64,000 nt of DNA from Prototheca cutis. Lineage: Eukaryota > Chlorophyta > Trebouxiophyceae > Chlorellales > Chlorellaceae. The notes beneath the pieces are model-generated. The model saw only the letters and a program-made list of their open reading frames with translations. It was not told the origin of the DNA and made no database searches. This document shows, piece by piece, positions 12,087 through 24,752 of this stretch. Positions within the stretch are counted from its first letter, which is position 1; every line of letters begins with the position of its first letter. The stretch spans positions 607,330-671,329 of the forward strand of contig BCIH01000008.1 of NCBI GenBank assembly GCA_002897115.2, in the 5' to 3' direction. Made by a program: the position numbers and the translations under genes.

Positions 12087-12653
12087 ATGGTCCTGGAAAA
12101 GGTACGAATGCGGGTGTTTGGGGCCCGATCAGGAACAGTCGCGTCATTCCCTTTCAAACCGCGCAGGCGATCGAAGGTACCTGGCCTCGGGCACCTTGCC
12201 CTGCCACCTCCATTGAAACACGATCAATTGCGATCCAGCATACCTATGTTATTGACACGCTCAGCTGGAGGAGTCAAAGCGAAGTATCACGGGATGCATC
12301 AGGCTCTGTGCCGCCGCGTGGCACTCCCACCAGCCTCACCTGTCCCGCAAGTTCCTGCTTCCTTGCAAGACGTGATCACGCCAAATATCAGGGCAATTGC
12401 AACGCTATGGTGAACAATGATATGAGCCACCACACCCCATGCCCCTGCTGCCAACCCGTCGGCTCCAGTCGGGTTCCGTTGTGTTGGAGCACTGGGCCAT
12501 TTCCCAGATTTGCCCCAACTTCGTTTTCCTTCCAAGCCCTGGCATCCACTGCCCTTCCTTCACCTGGACATGGACATTTCAAGTTCCCACTTCTAAAATT
12601 AAACACGGGGATTGCATTGCATGGTCAATCAGTCAGAATGCATGGAAACTGCA

Positions 12654-15306
12654 TTACAGCGGCGGCTCCTTCGCCATTGATGTCTGGGCTGTCCCCAACC
12701 CCACAGCCATGAGAAATTCGGCCTCCAGCTGCGACAGAAAAAAGCAGGAAAACAATGTTGGTCTTCTTGAAGCATGTGAATTGATCAGGTTGCAGTGCAG
12801 AAGACGCCGTTCCATGTCCAGGAACAGCATGGGGCGTGAAAAGCCCGGGCATGATTGACGGCGGCATGCCAGCGATGACAGCCGACTGAACAATGGCACG
12901 AATCCTACCTTTTCGAGCTCTCCATCCTCTATGCTGATGGCAGGGAAGGTGGGTTCCACCGGCGTCTGTGCACGCTTGCTGCTCTGCCGTGCCATTTGCT
13001 CCCGGCGCCGAACCTTCTCGTCGCGAGCGAGCCGCTCCTGCTGCTTCTCCCTCACCGTCGCACGTTCCAGGATCTGTGGTTGTAGGGTAGAGGGTATGGA
13101 CAATTGAGAGATGGGGATTCTGTCTCGGAAGGGTGCCAGCCAGCCCTTTGACAGGCAGGAAATCGAAAAACAAACTCATGATCGACGGGCTATGGACAGG
13201 TCATTCTTCCCTCCCGTCCTTGCCGAATTGAAGGAGGCTTTTTCGTTGGGTGCTGCGATGGCCAGGCTGTCAGACATGTGCAGGAGGTGCGTGGTGCCAT
13301 CTTGGCCGCCCACAGCCATCAGGGAGGGACAGTAGGCTAGTGCCGGCGGGAAGGCCAGACTGGTGAGAGCGGAGGAAGCGACGGGCACCTGTTGAAAGAA
13401 GGGGGGGAGATATTGAAACCGACGCAGAAGGCGCTTTTAGACCTACGACGAACGAGAGCACACAGTGCACAGCCACCACTGTTATGCCTTTCAGATCCAC
13501 AAATCCAACCATGTCCTTTGAATCCCCCTCACCTCGAGCGCGGGTTCCTCCTGGCAGTGCACCCAGTCCCAGGCGGTGAGTCCACCGGCGCTGGAAAGGG
13601 TGAATGCCAGGCCGGGGCGCGAGGGGCTCCATGCCCCGCCAGTGACATACACAGGGCTGTAGGGTGAGGTCAGCAGCGAGGCACTGACATCCTCGCTCCA
13701 CAGTCGCACCGTCCAGTCGCCACAGGACAGGAAAAATTTGGGAAAGTTTGGGTGCCGATGCAGTGCCGTGACGTGGCCCTGGTGCCCTGGAATGCACCCA
13801 AGGATTGCGTGTGGGCAGTTTGGAAGTACTTGGTTGGACGGGTCGGTGGATAACCCCCCTCATAAACGCTCTTTCCTGCTCCCAACACACGTGTTCATCC
13901 ATCCATGCATGGCTCCGCCCTCGAATCAGCCAACCTGCAAAGGCGGCGGTGACGTGGTCTGCGCCCTGACTCTTGGACCGGCGGTTGCCTGCCAGGATGG
14001 TACCCTGCGCGCACCCCACCATGAACCGTGTGGGCCCTGCTGCGGCGCAGTATTCGACTAGTACCGGGGTCTGGGCCGCCGCACCCGGGTCCTGCAGTGG
14101 CACACGCTGCAGCGGCTCGGCCAGAACACGGACATCCCACCACGTGACGACACCATCGGCACCTGCCACGGCCACCTCAGTGCCAGTCTTGCTCTGGGTC
14201 CATGCCAGGTCAGCAGCCCTCGTGCGGCCGGGAGCCGTGCCAGCCAGGACCCCTCCAGACCTCCGCGTGTCGAACAGCAGGAATCGGCCGTCGGTGTGCG
14301 TCGCACCTAGTGTGGCGCCGTCGCGAGGGTTGTGCGCTGCAGCGGTGAGCCCAACACTGCCGGGGTCAAGCATCGCGTGCAGTTTGGGTGCGCCAGACCC
14401 CAGGTCCCAGAGGGCCACCCCGCCGGAATGCGCGGCGGCCAGGACTGTGGCCGTGTCGTGGCGCCAGCTCAGACGCAGCGCAGGCTGGCTCAGGGAGCCT
14501 GGTAGCGTGCACAGCGTGGAGACGTGCGGGGGCTCCAGGTCTGTCAACGGCGGCACATCTGTTGTTGTTGTGCGATTTGTTGGGGTCACTGGAGTTAAAG
14601 AGTTGTCCTTGGACACAATATATCCCCTTTCCCTCCCCATCCCCCCCGCCCCCCTGCCCGCGCCCCCCCACACCCACACCCACCTGCAAAGTACTCCTCG
14701 TATATGTCGATCGCGTTGTTCTCCTTGATGACGTCATCCACCAGCATGCCCAGCCGACATACACACTTGATGGTGCCCTCGTCCTTAAGAACCTGCCCGA
14801 GGAGGCAGGGGGAATGGAGGTTGAAGGAGAATCTGCGGCACCAAGGGTACTCCTGGGAGCTGGCCACATTCCTTGTCTCTCTAGTCCTGCAAAACTCATC
14901 GCACAGCACGCATTCAGAGCGATATTTTTCTGAGCCCAAGCATCTTGCCTTCTTTCTGTAGCGGGCCTCTTGCTGTATGTCCGAGGGGTCGACGTCCTTT
15001 GGCCAATGGCCCTGGGTGGCGTCCACCGCCCTGCTGGTTGTGACGCATGCCGCCGTTTGAACCTGCATGCCGCCAGGCAGACCGCATGCCTGTTCGGCTC
15101 ATAATACTGGTGTGCATATGATATCACCATATGGAAGCACACGTCCGTACTGTTCATACCTCGTGCACGGCCATCTCGGGTACCGCCTGGCAGCCTTGCG
15201 AGCTGGTTCCGGTGGGCATCCACTTGGCGGCCAGTTCCTCATCCGAGCGGACATCGATCAGCACCTGTGCACCTCGGCAGCGCTTTTCGACACGGTGAAG
15301 GCGCAT
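12654..15306 (-). CDS. ODA6: Flagellar outer-arm dynein intermediate chain 2 (IC2/IC69, DNAI2 family)
   Basis: IC2 is a WD-repeat chain at the base of the axonemal outer dynein arm and helps dock the motor on doublet microtubules. The eight exons are 15306-15160, 15062-14949, 14792-14684, 14558-13935, 13786-13533, 13388-13224, 13073-12909 and 12728-12654. They encode 550 residues, against about 567 in Chlamydomonas IC2. Conserved blocks appear in family order: QAVPEMAVHE, HWPKDVDPSDIQQEARYRKK, DDVIKENNAIDIYEEYF, DLAWTQSKTGTEVAVAGADG, GPTRFMVGCAQG, FFLSCGDWTVRLW, YVTGGAWSPSRPG and a charged tail. WD repeats fill the middle. Two introns, 14793-14948 and 13074-13223, use GC instead of GT donors, and family alignment fixes both junctions. 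The first exon is shorter than in Chlamydomonas, so the extreme N-terminus is the least certain part. Confidence 0.93.
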
Positions 15307-15896
15307 TCATGGTTCTGAAACAGCCTCATTGATGCCGAGCATGCATCTTCGACATCACCTGCACCGGTCCGTCCTTGAAGTGGGGTTGTCGACCGAAATC
15401 CTTCCGCCGCTTAATGTATTGATGGGTAACCTGGCGCGCCGAATGGGTTCAGCGGGATAAGTGTGATCCATGGAATTGGTGCTTGGAAGCTCGTGGCATG
15501 CCTTGCACGCTTTCCGTTCCGTGACGCACCTCCATGTCGTGATCAGTCTCCACGCCGCATGGGGCCAGCTTGGCCTTATCGAGGACGCGTGTTCAAGCGC
15601 GATAGCAAACGTTCCACCAACTCAAAAACTGTCGTTATCCTTCAAATCCATGTAGTTTGTCGTTGGGGCCGGTGTTTTGCCTTGGAACGAATCAATCGAT
15701 GTTTGACCAGAATAAGCCATCGGCCGCGCCCGCTACGGATTGGATGACCTACCTTCAAAATCGGGGCCCGAGCATCGAGTTGTTGCGTGACAGATGTCGG
15801 TGCCGGGCTTTCATACATCGCGCCATGTCCCGGTCCTAACATGCTCCAATCCCTGCGAACATATGCGTTGAAACATGAATGCTTAACGACGCCAGC
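15307..15896. other. Divergent promoter region between ODA6 and CAPG2
   Basis: This 590-bp gap separates two start codons facing away from each other. No domain is recognisable in its open frames. It is the likely regulatory space for both genes. I cannot point to a specific promoter element. Confidence 0.45.
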
Positions 15897-18800
15897 ATGG
15901 TGAACGAAAGCGACGCTGGGCTCGGGCCCCTGTTGAGAGCCCTGGTGGAGGAGGGCCCGTCCGCTCCCTTCCACCAACTTGCGGAGGCGAGTTCTTACAG
16001 GAAATGGATCATTTCCGATCCAATGGATCGTGTTTAGTTTTTTTTGGAGTATGTAGATGTTTAATTCCTGTCCCTTTGCCATCCCGGTGTTTAGGGGACA
16101 GCTGCCAAGGCTGCCCGAGTAGCCACACAGGAACTGCTTCAGGCCGCCTCGAAGAAAGACCTTGCAGCCCTGTCATCTGCCCTCCAGACCAGAGTGAGAC
16201 AGGAACATGTTCATTTGCCAGTATGAAAATTGTCTCACTGCATGTGTGGTTGCAGTGCGGTGTATGTTTCTGGGCAACGCTGGCCGTGTGCTTGCTGGCG
16301 GGAGCCCCATCTCCAAGTCCACCCGCGCTGCTTGCCATGTACGTTGCGCAGACAGAGAAAGCTGCTGCAACTGCACTTGCGGCAAGAGAGTTTGCTGCAG
16401 GGGATGACGCCGCTGGCGCTACTGTAGTGGACGAGGCGTTTGCAGATGCCGTGCGCACACTGTGCTCCGGCCCCGTGCTGGCTCGGCTGATCCTTGCCGA
16501 ATGCAAGAGTGATCCGCCGCCGGCGCTGCATGCCACGGCCTGCATGCTGCATGACCTGTGCTATACCCTGTTTGCGGAAGGTTGTGGGCCCCAGGAGGCG
16601 GTGGCGCGGCTGTGCCTTGAGTGGTGGCAGGCGGGAAGCCCCGGCGCTGACCGCCTCGTGCCATCCACGCTGGTATACCTTGTCCAAGATGCCCTCTGCT
16701 CAGGTAAGGTTTGGGTGTAAATTTTCAGTGTTGGGTGATGGGGAATCAGAGGGGGACACATGGGGCGCACCGGTACTGAGACCAATCCATGTCAGCGAGA
16801 CCGTCGCTGAGATATTCCGTCCGTGCCAACAACGCCAGGCACGGCTGCGGCTGTCAAGCGGTGCTGTGCGATGCGGGGCGGCCTGGGACTGCTGGATTGG
16901 ACCGATGAGGAGTCTATCGGCTACTTTAAGCAGCTGCTGGCGCATGCTCTCTGCTCTCCCTCATTTCTACGATGTGCTGAGGGCCGGCGTTTCCTGGCAC
17001 AGCTGTTTGCCCTGCATCCCGGATTCGTGGCCCAACTCACCACGGTGCTGAGAAACCAGCTCCCATCCAGCCGTGCATCCAGTACGCCTGGTGATTGTTT
17101 TGGCCGCTCGGGGGTATGGGGCTGTTTTTTAATTTTTGGATCGGGATGGCATCGCACATGCCATCATGTCGTCCCTTTCTGTCCGAAATAACCGCAAGCA
17201 CAGGCAGTCTTGCACGACATACAGACGAGAAACATCCTATCGCCCCTCTCAAATATACCTCACAGTTCTGGATGCATATGGTGAGGTGCTGTTCCGTGCA
17301 GTCGGCATCTGCGGTGCAGACCTGGGATCAAAGTCCGCGTTGGTGGACTTGTGCCTGACCCCGCTGGCCGACTGCACACTGCTGGCACAGTCGGCCACGC
17401 TGTCGGGCTCCGTGCGGCGAGTGCTGCGCGGCCTCACGCTGCGCAAGCATGAGCCTGGCGTGGACGCTACGCTGCTCGAGGCCCTCGAGCCCGTGCTCTG
17501 GCGGCGACTGGCCGCAGGCAACCCCCGCGTGCGAGCGCAGTCGCTGGCGCTGTTAGCCGAGGCGTTCCCTCTCGCCGACCCGGGGGAAGCACAGGATGCA
17601 GCAGACATCCGTTTGGGCGGGCAATTTGCGGCGCTGCGAGAGGCGCTGGCCGACCCCGTGCCCCACGTCCGAGCCGCCGCATGTGCCGCGGTCGCCAAGG
17701 TCCTCGCGGCGTTTTGGGAGCTGGTTCCCGTACCTCTCGCGGCGTCTCTTCTCACCCGAATCTGTGCGCCAAGGGCAGTGGTTGCAGGCCTTTCATTGGG
17801 TTGACGTGCTTGGAAGCGCGCAGCACCGATTGCCGTGGTGGGAGTGCGTTGGCAGAGTCTGTTGGCTGGGTGGCTGGCGCCCGAACGGCATGCACGGCAG
17901 GTCTCCCGCTGCCGACAGTGCGTCTGAGCATGCGCCACAGCTACCGACACGCTTTCCAATCAAGATCTAAACGACGATCGATCGCCGCCTCACACGCAAC
18001 ATCACAGGCGATCTGGCAGGCGACGCGGCGAGCCCCGAGGTGCGGTGCGCGGCCGCGACTGCGCTGCGCACGCTGTGCGAGGTGCCGCTGGCGGCACCCC
18101 TGCTCAAGCGCCTGCTCAAGCGCCTGAGGCCGCAGCTGTTTGACCCCGTGCACCGTGTCCGCCTCGGGTTTAGTGAACTCCTCCTCAACGTCGGGTCAGT
18201 TCCTGTTGCCGGGGGCTTGTGTGCTTTTCTGTTTGTGTTTTCCCTGAGCTGGCTGGCACGCTGTCATTGTGGTGCGATCGCCAACTCTCTGGCCCCAGCC
18301 TCCACCGTCACCACTGCCAACCGCCAACCCCCGACACATAAACAGGGCGCTGCCGGATGTGGCGTGGCCTGATGTGGTTTCGGTGGAGGACGTGCTGGCT
18401 GTGCTGGCGAGTGACTCGCCGCGCGTGGCTTCACGCCTGCACCGCCTGCTGCTGCCCTCGTTCCTTCCCGACGCTGACAGCAGTCCCCCACTCCTGGCTG
18501 CGCTGCTTCGTGCCCGGCCCCACATCGGGGCCAGGCTCTGCCTTTACCTCGCCGGCGGCAGGGAACGGGCCGGAGCCAGTGGCGAGCCGAGCTCAAGCCC
18601 TACTGAAGCGCTGCCTGCGGGGCCCGCTGTGGCACCGGAGATGCTGGGCGTCATCCTTCTGTCCCTGGCAGAGCATCTCCGCAACGTTCAGATCACCGGT
18701 GGCGGCGACCAAGAAAAGGCCGAGGACGACGCTGCCGAAGAGGAGGCAACAGCGGGATCAGCCAAGAGAAAGGGCGGCAGGGCCGCAGGTGCCAAGGCCA

Positions 18801-21049
18801 AGAAGGGTTCGGGCCGGGCCAAGGCGCCCGGCAAGCGCAAGACTGTCCCCCCCGCGGTCGAGGCCGCCGTGGCGGCGCCGCGCGAGAACTACGACGGTGA
18901 GGATGCTGAGACGCGTGAAAGCTGGTCGGCCATTCTGCGCGGCCTGGCCGCCATCGCACGGGGCATGCATGCGGCGGAAACTGCTGGGAAACTGGGTGAC
19001 ACGGTCAAGCTCCGCGAGGCCCTGCGGCGCGGTGGGGTGGGTGACTGCCTTGAGGCACTGTGGCGGCGTGCCATGAGTTCGGCAGATCACGCGGCGCTGC
19101 TCTCCCTCGCTTCGTTCCTGCCTGGCCTGGAGAGCCATGCCAGGGAGACCATCTGGCTCCGGTAAGACGTTTGTGGTGTGCTGAGGGTGGGGCGGTGGGT
19201 TGGGGGATGTGTAGTAGGTAACCAGGAGGAGACGGTCTGGGCACTGTCAGCTGGGGGATCATCGGAACTCTGGTGTAACATTGTTGTACACTTCGTAGAT
19301 GATGGAATTTCTGGTTCCGTGTCCCCAACTGAAACTCACCCGCCGACTCTTGCCCGCTTACAATCATCCATGCAGGTTGGTGGCACTGCTTCGAGAGGCC
19401 GACAGCGTGGTTGTCATAGAGGGTGACGTGGCGGGCACTGCTGCGGCCTGCCTGCCCCGGGAGCTGCTCGAATCTCTTGCTCGTTCCTGCCTTGCGGTGC
19501 TCGCCCCGGAGAGCGATGGACTCGGTGCCAACTCTCTTTTCGTGCTGTCCTCGGCGCCCATTGCCATGAGGTGGCTTGGTTGTCTGGATTTTTTTGGATG
19601 ATCGGGGGGGAATGCAATGGGGCACGGGAAGTTGGGGTGGAAGTTCAGTGATGCAGGCAGGGGGGCCATGGATGTGGAGAGTTTGGCTCAGCCCACGCAC
19701 CTCGCTGCTCACTCACCGAGGAGACGCTCCCGTCATCGACAAGCCCATCCCGCCCGACACTCAACACACCCCTACTCACGTGCACACAAAACAGGCTGCT
19801 GGATGCGGTGGTGGCGAGCGGCAGGCTCCGCGTACTGGAACAGGGGCCCAGCTTGCTGGCCGACATGGCTCGAGCGCTCGTGACGCAGGGCGAACGTCGC
19901 CTGGGCAGAGCTCGTGATTCCGGCAGCTGCACATCGGAACTGGTTGCACTGGGCGGCAGGTGCCTTTTGGGGTCGATTTTGTGCTCGGATGGGGCAAGCA
20001 CAGCATCCACCGACGGTGCTTCAGAAGAAGCCGCCCAGAAGCTGACCGTCGTCGCTGAGACTTGCGCACGGTACCTGGTGACCCAACAGTCTGGCACTGG
20101 GGCCAGTGCTCCAGACATTGCCCAGGCCCTGCGTACCTCTACCGCCGTGCTGGTGGCGTGCCACGACGGCTTGCGCTGCGGTCGTGCATTGGTGGGTGGT
20201 GCGGCGATCGCGGGCCTTGTGGCTGCAGTGGGGCCTGCGGCCGCCAAGCTGGTGGAGGGCATGGATACTGACATGTATGCCACGAAACCCAGCGCGCACG
20301 TGTCTGCTGCTGCCACTACCAAGCCTGCACTGGCTGCGACTGCCGCCGTTCTGGAGACTTGGCTGGGCTTTGGCTGTGGAGCGACCGAGCGGGCAGCCAT
20401 CCCGCGGGCAGTGCACGACCTCGTGCACATGGCGCTCCAGCATCCGGCGCTGGCACTGGCACCCGCCCAGGCAGTCCTCAGAGCCTGTCTAGCACCTACG
20501 ACAGTGTTCGAAGCTGGGGATGACCTGGCTGGAAGCAGCATTCCGACGGCAACGGCGTTGGCTGGCTCATGGGCTGGGCCGCTGGCCGCAGCGCTGGCTC
20601 GACTGGAGCTGACCACCGTCCAGGAAACTGGCACCGATGGGCAGCGGGATGGTGTTCAAGGCACAGAGACCAAGGCAGCGCTGCAGGCGGAGTTGGCCAG
20701 TTGCAATGACGATGCGCTGCGCACGCTGTGCTCGAATGTGGCTAGTCGGAGCAGCGCCACGGCATCAGCCGCACTGGCGAGCCTGTCGGCCGATGAGCTC
20801 TTGCGATGCGGAATTCACGATATTACCGAGCATGACGTGGTCGAGGCTGCTCAGATGGACTTGGGACTGCAGCGCTTGTGCCTGCTCTCGGGTAGGCAAA
20901 ATGCCCGGGTCGAGCCCGGTGGCCGCCACCGCCCGGCGCTGCTGCCGGTGGTGGGTGGAGGCAATGTGATGCCTGGGCCAGCTGACCCTGGCGCCAAGGA
21001 GCAGCTGCCGGTAGCCCTCTCCGACGAGAATGCCCTTGCTGCACAGTGA
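15897..21049 (+). CDS. CAPG2: Condensin II complex subunit G2 (CAP-G2), HEAT-repeat protein
   Basis: CAP-G2 is a HEAT-repeat subunit of condensin II, which compacts chromosomes in the nucleus. The nine exons are 15897-15990, 16102-16193, 16256-16703, 16812-17081, 17266-17763, 18008-18194, 18346-19161, 19376-19570 and 19795-21049. All phases close, giving 1,284 residues, near the family size. Typical CAP-G2 blocks are ILDAYGEVLFRAVG, LLEALEPVLWRRLAAGNPRV, ALLAEAFPLADP, ASPEVRCAAATALRTLC and VASRLHRLLLPSFLP. A Lys/Ala/Gly-rich basic stretch near residues 665-705 resembles histone H1 tails. The junctions at 16812, 17266 and 18008 were chosen because only these acceptors keep the frame and the family match. 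The first two exons are supported mainly by phase and helix-like sequence. Confidence 0.87.
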
Positions 21050-21464
21050 ACAATCCCCCTGTTGTATATGCTCCACCAGGTGCCTGACCCCACATGGAAA
21101 GGAGTCCACGTTGCCAGAACCCCTTCCACCCTCAGATGCTGTTGCACATGACGACATTTCACTGACACCGGACTGTGATGAGCAATCAATCCAAGGTGCA
21201 GAACCTGAAGCACATCGGTGCTACCACTCTTACTGGATGTCATTCTTTGCGCAGAACGGAAACTTGTGCAGAGGAGCCATCAATTCTGTGTTGACTCTCG
21301 TGTCACCGCCCCATCATCGCGAGCGCAACCCATGCAAAACAGTCGATTAATACCCAGCCAACGGTGCCCGCAAGCGCCATTGACAGCAGAAAATCTGCCC
21401 TTGCATTCTGCACGCAGCAATGGAACCCTGTCATTAAGAATATTGCTTGATCCCTGAAGACCCA
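21050..21464. other. Intergenic region, no gene seen
   Basis: This 415-bp AT-richer gap follows the CAPG2 stop and precedes the COQ8 start on the same strand. It should contain the CAPG2 3' end and the COQ8 promoter. No coding signal was found. Confidence 0.4.
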
Positions 21465-24204
21465 ATGGCGGGCAAGGGGCTACACGATCTCGGGCGGGTG
21501 CTGCAGGGAGCCAGTCAGGTCGCCCGTGCGCTCGCCGAAAACAGGTGCGTACCTGCTTGCATTCGTGGGTTACATTCCCTTTGAATGTTTGTATGTATGT
21601 AAATTGATTCAGCATTGGTATTCACACAACCCACGCACGCAGTTTTGTGCTTCGCCAGTTCCTGCCAGCTGGCTCGGTCGCTGGTGTGGCACGGGCCGGG
21701 GATGCAAGTGCCCCTGTCCCTAGGCAGCGTAAGCTTGGGGGCATACTGGGTTTAGATGTATGAACATCAAAGCATGCCGTGGCTATGGTTCTGTCACCAA
21801 ATCGACCCATCATTCATGTTCTTGAGCATTGCAGCAGCGGCAGTGGTCACGGAAGAGCAGGCGGCAGTGCCAGGCACATCCTCAGCTAGTGTCCAGCCCC
21901 ATGCGCCTCAGAAACCTGTGGCGTCAGAGGGGCTGTCGGGGCAGCACCATGAGGGAGAGCTAGAAATTGCTGTAGCGGCGCAGGGAATGCCCGTGCGTGA
22001 TGCAGACGCTGGCGTACTGGAGGGGCCATTGCACACGGCTCGGCCGCTCCCGTTGACGCTGGAGACACATGCAGCAAGCCCCACAGCATCTGTGGATACC
22101 ACAGCAGCTTCGGCACAAGAACTGAATACTCCCCCTGTGGATAAGACAGTCCCTGTGACTGAGGACTTGCCAACGGTGGTGACGCCCCTGGCGGCCGAAA
22201 CTGTGTCGGCGTCGGAGCGCACATCATTCAGATCTCTTGAAGAAGGGCCCTCTGACGTGGTTTCTGAAGTTTGGGCCTACAAGGCATCTCCAGCTACGGA
22301 AGAAGCAGGGGCGTCTTCCTCCAGTGCGGCGCATCCCATGCCGGAAGTCTCGACGGTGACCACCTCCCCCGTGCCGACAGCACAAGGGGAATCCACGTCC
22401 AGCGACCACCCCACGTCGCTGTCCGTCCTCACATCCAGCACAGAAGCGGCGCACAAGCGGGCCTCCCGGCGTGTATTTGCGCCCAAGGAGCGCGCGGTGC
22501 CGTCGTCTGCTCTGGGTCGGGCGGTGGGTTTTGCCGGGCTGGGGATAGGCTTGGCTTACGGTGCAGCCAAGGATTCGGTGACGGGCCTGTTTCGTGGCGG
22601 CGCCGGCAGCGAGGGCACGCCGAGATCAGGCCTCAGCGAGGAGAACGCAGAGCGCCTGGCGTCCGCGCTGTGCCGCATGCGTGGCGCGGCGCTCAAGATC
22701 GGGCAGATGCTGAGTATCCAGGACGAAAACACTCTCCCCCCGGCCTTTCAGGCGGCCCTGGAGCGCGTGCGCGCCGGCGCCGACATCATGCCCCGACGCC
22801 AACTCGACCAGGTCCGTTGGCCGGGGCGCTTGTCTTGTTCTGGCGTCTGCGTGTTTGTGGCGCTCCACATGGAGACGGGGGCCTTGTTTGTGCTGGATCT
22901 GCGGGCATGGGAAGCACGGACTTGCAAGTTCAACAACCGCACCACCACATGATCAAACTGTGTATGGAGGAGAAAAAATTGAAGCTCCGAAAGGACAGAC
23001 ACTCCGGAAGCAGAAGCAGCAAAACCTTGAAGAATTCACGGTAAAAACACCGTGAACAGGTACTAACGAGTGAGCTGGGGGCGGACTGGTCAACGCGCCT
23101 GAGCGAGTTTGACCCCGTGCCCGTGGCTGCAGCAAGCATCGGGCAGGTCCACCGTGGTGTGCTGGCCGACGGCCGGCCCGTGGCGATCAAGGTGCAGTAC
23201 CCTGGTGTGGCGCGGTCCATCGAGAGCGATGTGGACAATCTGATGCGGGTGGTGCGGTTCACGAGCGTGCTGCCTCCTACGCTGTTTGCGGCCAATCTGA
23301 CTCGGGTGGCCAAGGCCGAGCTGGCGCTGGAGTGCGACTACGAGTACGAAGCCGCATCGCAGCGGCGGTATGCCGCGTGCTTGGCCGCAGATACTGACCT
23401 GGCGGCGATGTTCCACGTGCCCGAGGTCATCGAACAGCTGTCCTCCCGCGCGGTGCTGACCAGCGAGTGGGTGCCCGGCCGGCACATTGACGCCGTGGCC
23501 GCCATGGACCAGGCGACTCGCGACGCTGTGGGCACCGCGGTGCTGGAGCTGACGCTGCGAGAGCTGTTTGCCTGGCGGTTCATGCAGACCGACCCAAACT
23601 GGGGCAACTTCCTGTACGACCCAGGCACAGGGACGATCCACCTGGTGGACTTTGGCGCCGCACGAGAATTTCCCCTGGGCTTTGTGAGAGAGTACATGGC
23701 CATGGTGGACGCCTGTGCGCGGCGTGACCGTCATGCCATCATCCGCCACTCCATCGCCATGGGGTTTCTCACAGGTGTGGTGTGGTGTGGTGTGGTGGAC
23801 GGGGGGCAGGGTTGGGATCCACAGATGGCCCTGTACAGCACGAAGTCCATCCCATCCGATCCATACACACACATTCTCAATACAATGGTTGTGCAGGAGA
23901 GGAAGAGCCCGTCATGATGGATGCCCATGTGGCCACGGCAGAGGTTGTGGGCGCGCCCTTTGGCACGCCGGGGCTCTACGACTTTGCCCTGCACTCGGCC
24001 CTGACTCGGCAGGTGACTGAGCTCGGCGCCGTCATGCTTCGCCACAGGCTGACCCCGCCCCCCGATGAATCCTATTCTCTTCATCGCAAACTGAGCGGTG
24101 CATTCCTCGCATGCATCAAGCTCAAAGCCCGCGTACCGTGCGAACGCCTGTTCCAAGAGGCGTACGCACGGTTTGAAGCAGAACATGGGACCCTCCCGCC
24201 GTGA
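21465..24204 (+). CDS. COQ8: COQ8/ABC1 (ADCK3-type) atypical kinase for ubiquinone synthesis
   Basis: COQ8 proteins are UbiB-family atypical kinase/ATPases of the mitochondrial inner membrane needed for coenzyme Q synthesis. The first exon (21465-21544) encodes a plant-like LGRVLQGASQVARAL leader. The body exons are about 21835-22811, 23060-23774 and 23897-24204. Diagnostic features in order are KERAVPSSALGRAVGFAGLG, the family KxGQ motif in ALKIGQMLSIQDE, the Ala-rich loop AAASIGQVH, the ATP lysine in VAIKVQYPG, ELALECDYEYEA, the catalytic loop MQTDPNWGNF, the DFG in DFGAARE, and MLRHRLTPPPDESYSLHRK. A roughly 220-residue Ser/Thr/Glu-rich low-complexity linker separates leader and kinase domain. 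The join between exon 1 and the linker is unresolved: a further exon around 21655-21725 is open, but no GT donor there gives the right phase. Confidence 0.9.
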
Positions 24205-24752
24205 GATCGCAATGCGCGTCGGAGGGACCAACACGCCCCGCCTCCTCGTCCGGAATGGTCATGTAATGCTCCAAAGGATTCGATTCCATTTCTATGGACG
24301 CCCGGATCGCGGTAATATGCACAGGGGTTGATAGAGGCTGCAGATCTACCGAGCTCACGTGGGCATCCGGGGCCGCGCGACGGATGACGTTCCCACGCCT
24401 TCGCTGCCTCAATGACCAGTGAACAGGCGCGCTGACGGATCGCCTTCATCGTTTATCCCACGCATTTACCCCAAACATATTAGGACTTGCAAACCAACAC
24501 CACAACTCCAGCGCCCATTCGGTTTTGACTGAGACCTGGTGCGCTTGCGGTGCATGCGAGGCGATACAAGGACAGCTGCGCTCACGGCCGACCGGCGGGG
24601 ATCATTCACCCTGACTTCTCACTCCTTTGCACAATTGTTGATGCAGGGTTTGTGGAATCACCTCCAAGGCCTCGTTGCGGGAGAGGCAAGTCCCGGAGGC
24701 GCACGTGCCGTACGTTGCTCGGTAGTCGGACGGTACTTGGCAACCCACCACC
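24205..24752. other. Intergenic region, no gene seen
   Basis: This 550-bp gap lies between COQ8 and the SWEET gene, both on the plus strand. No recognisable coding sequence, repeat or RNA gene was seen. Confidence 0.4.
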
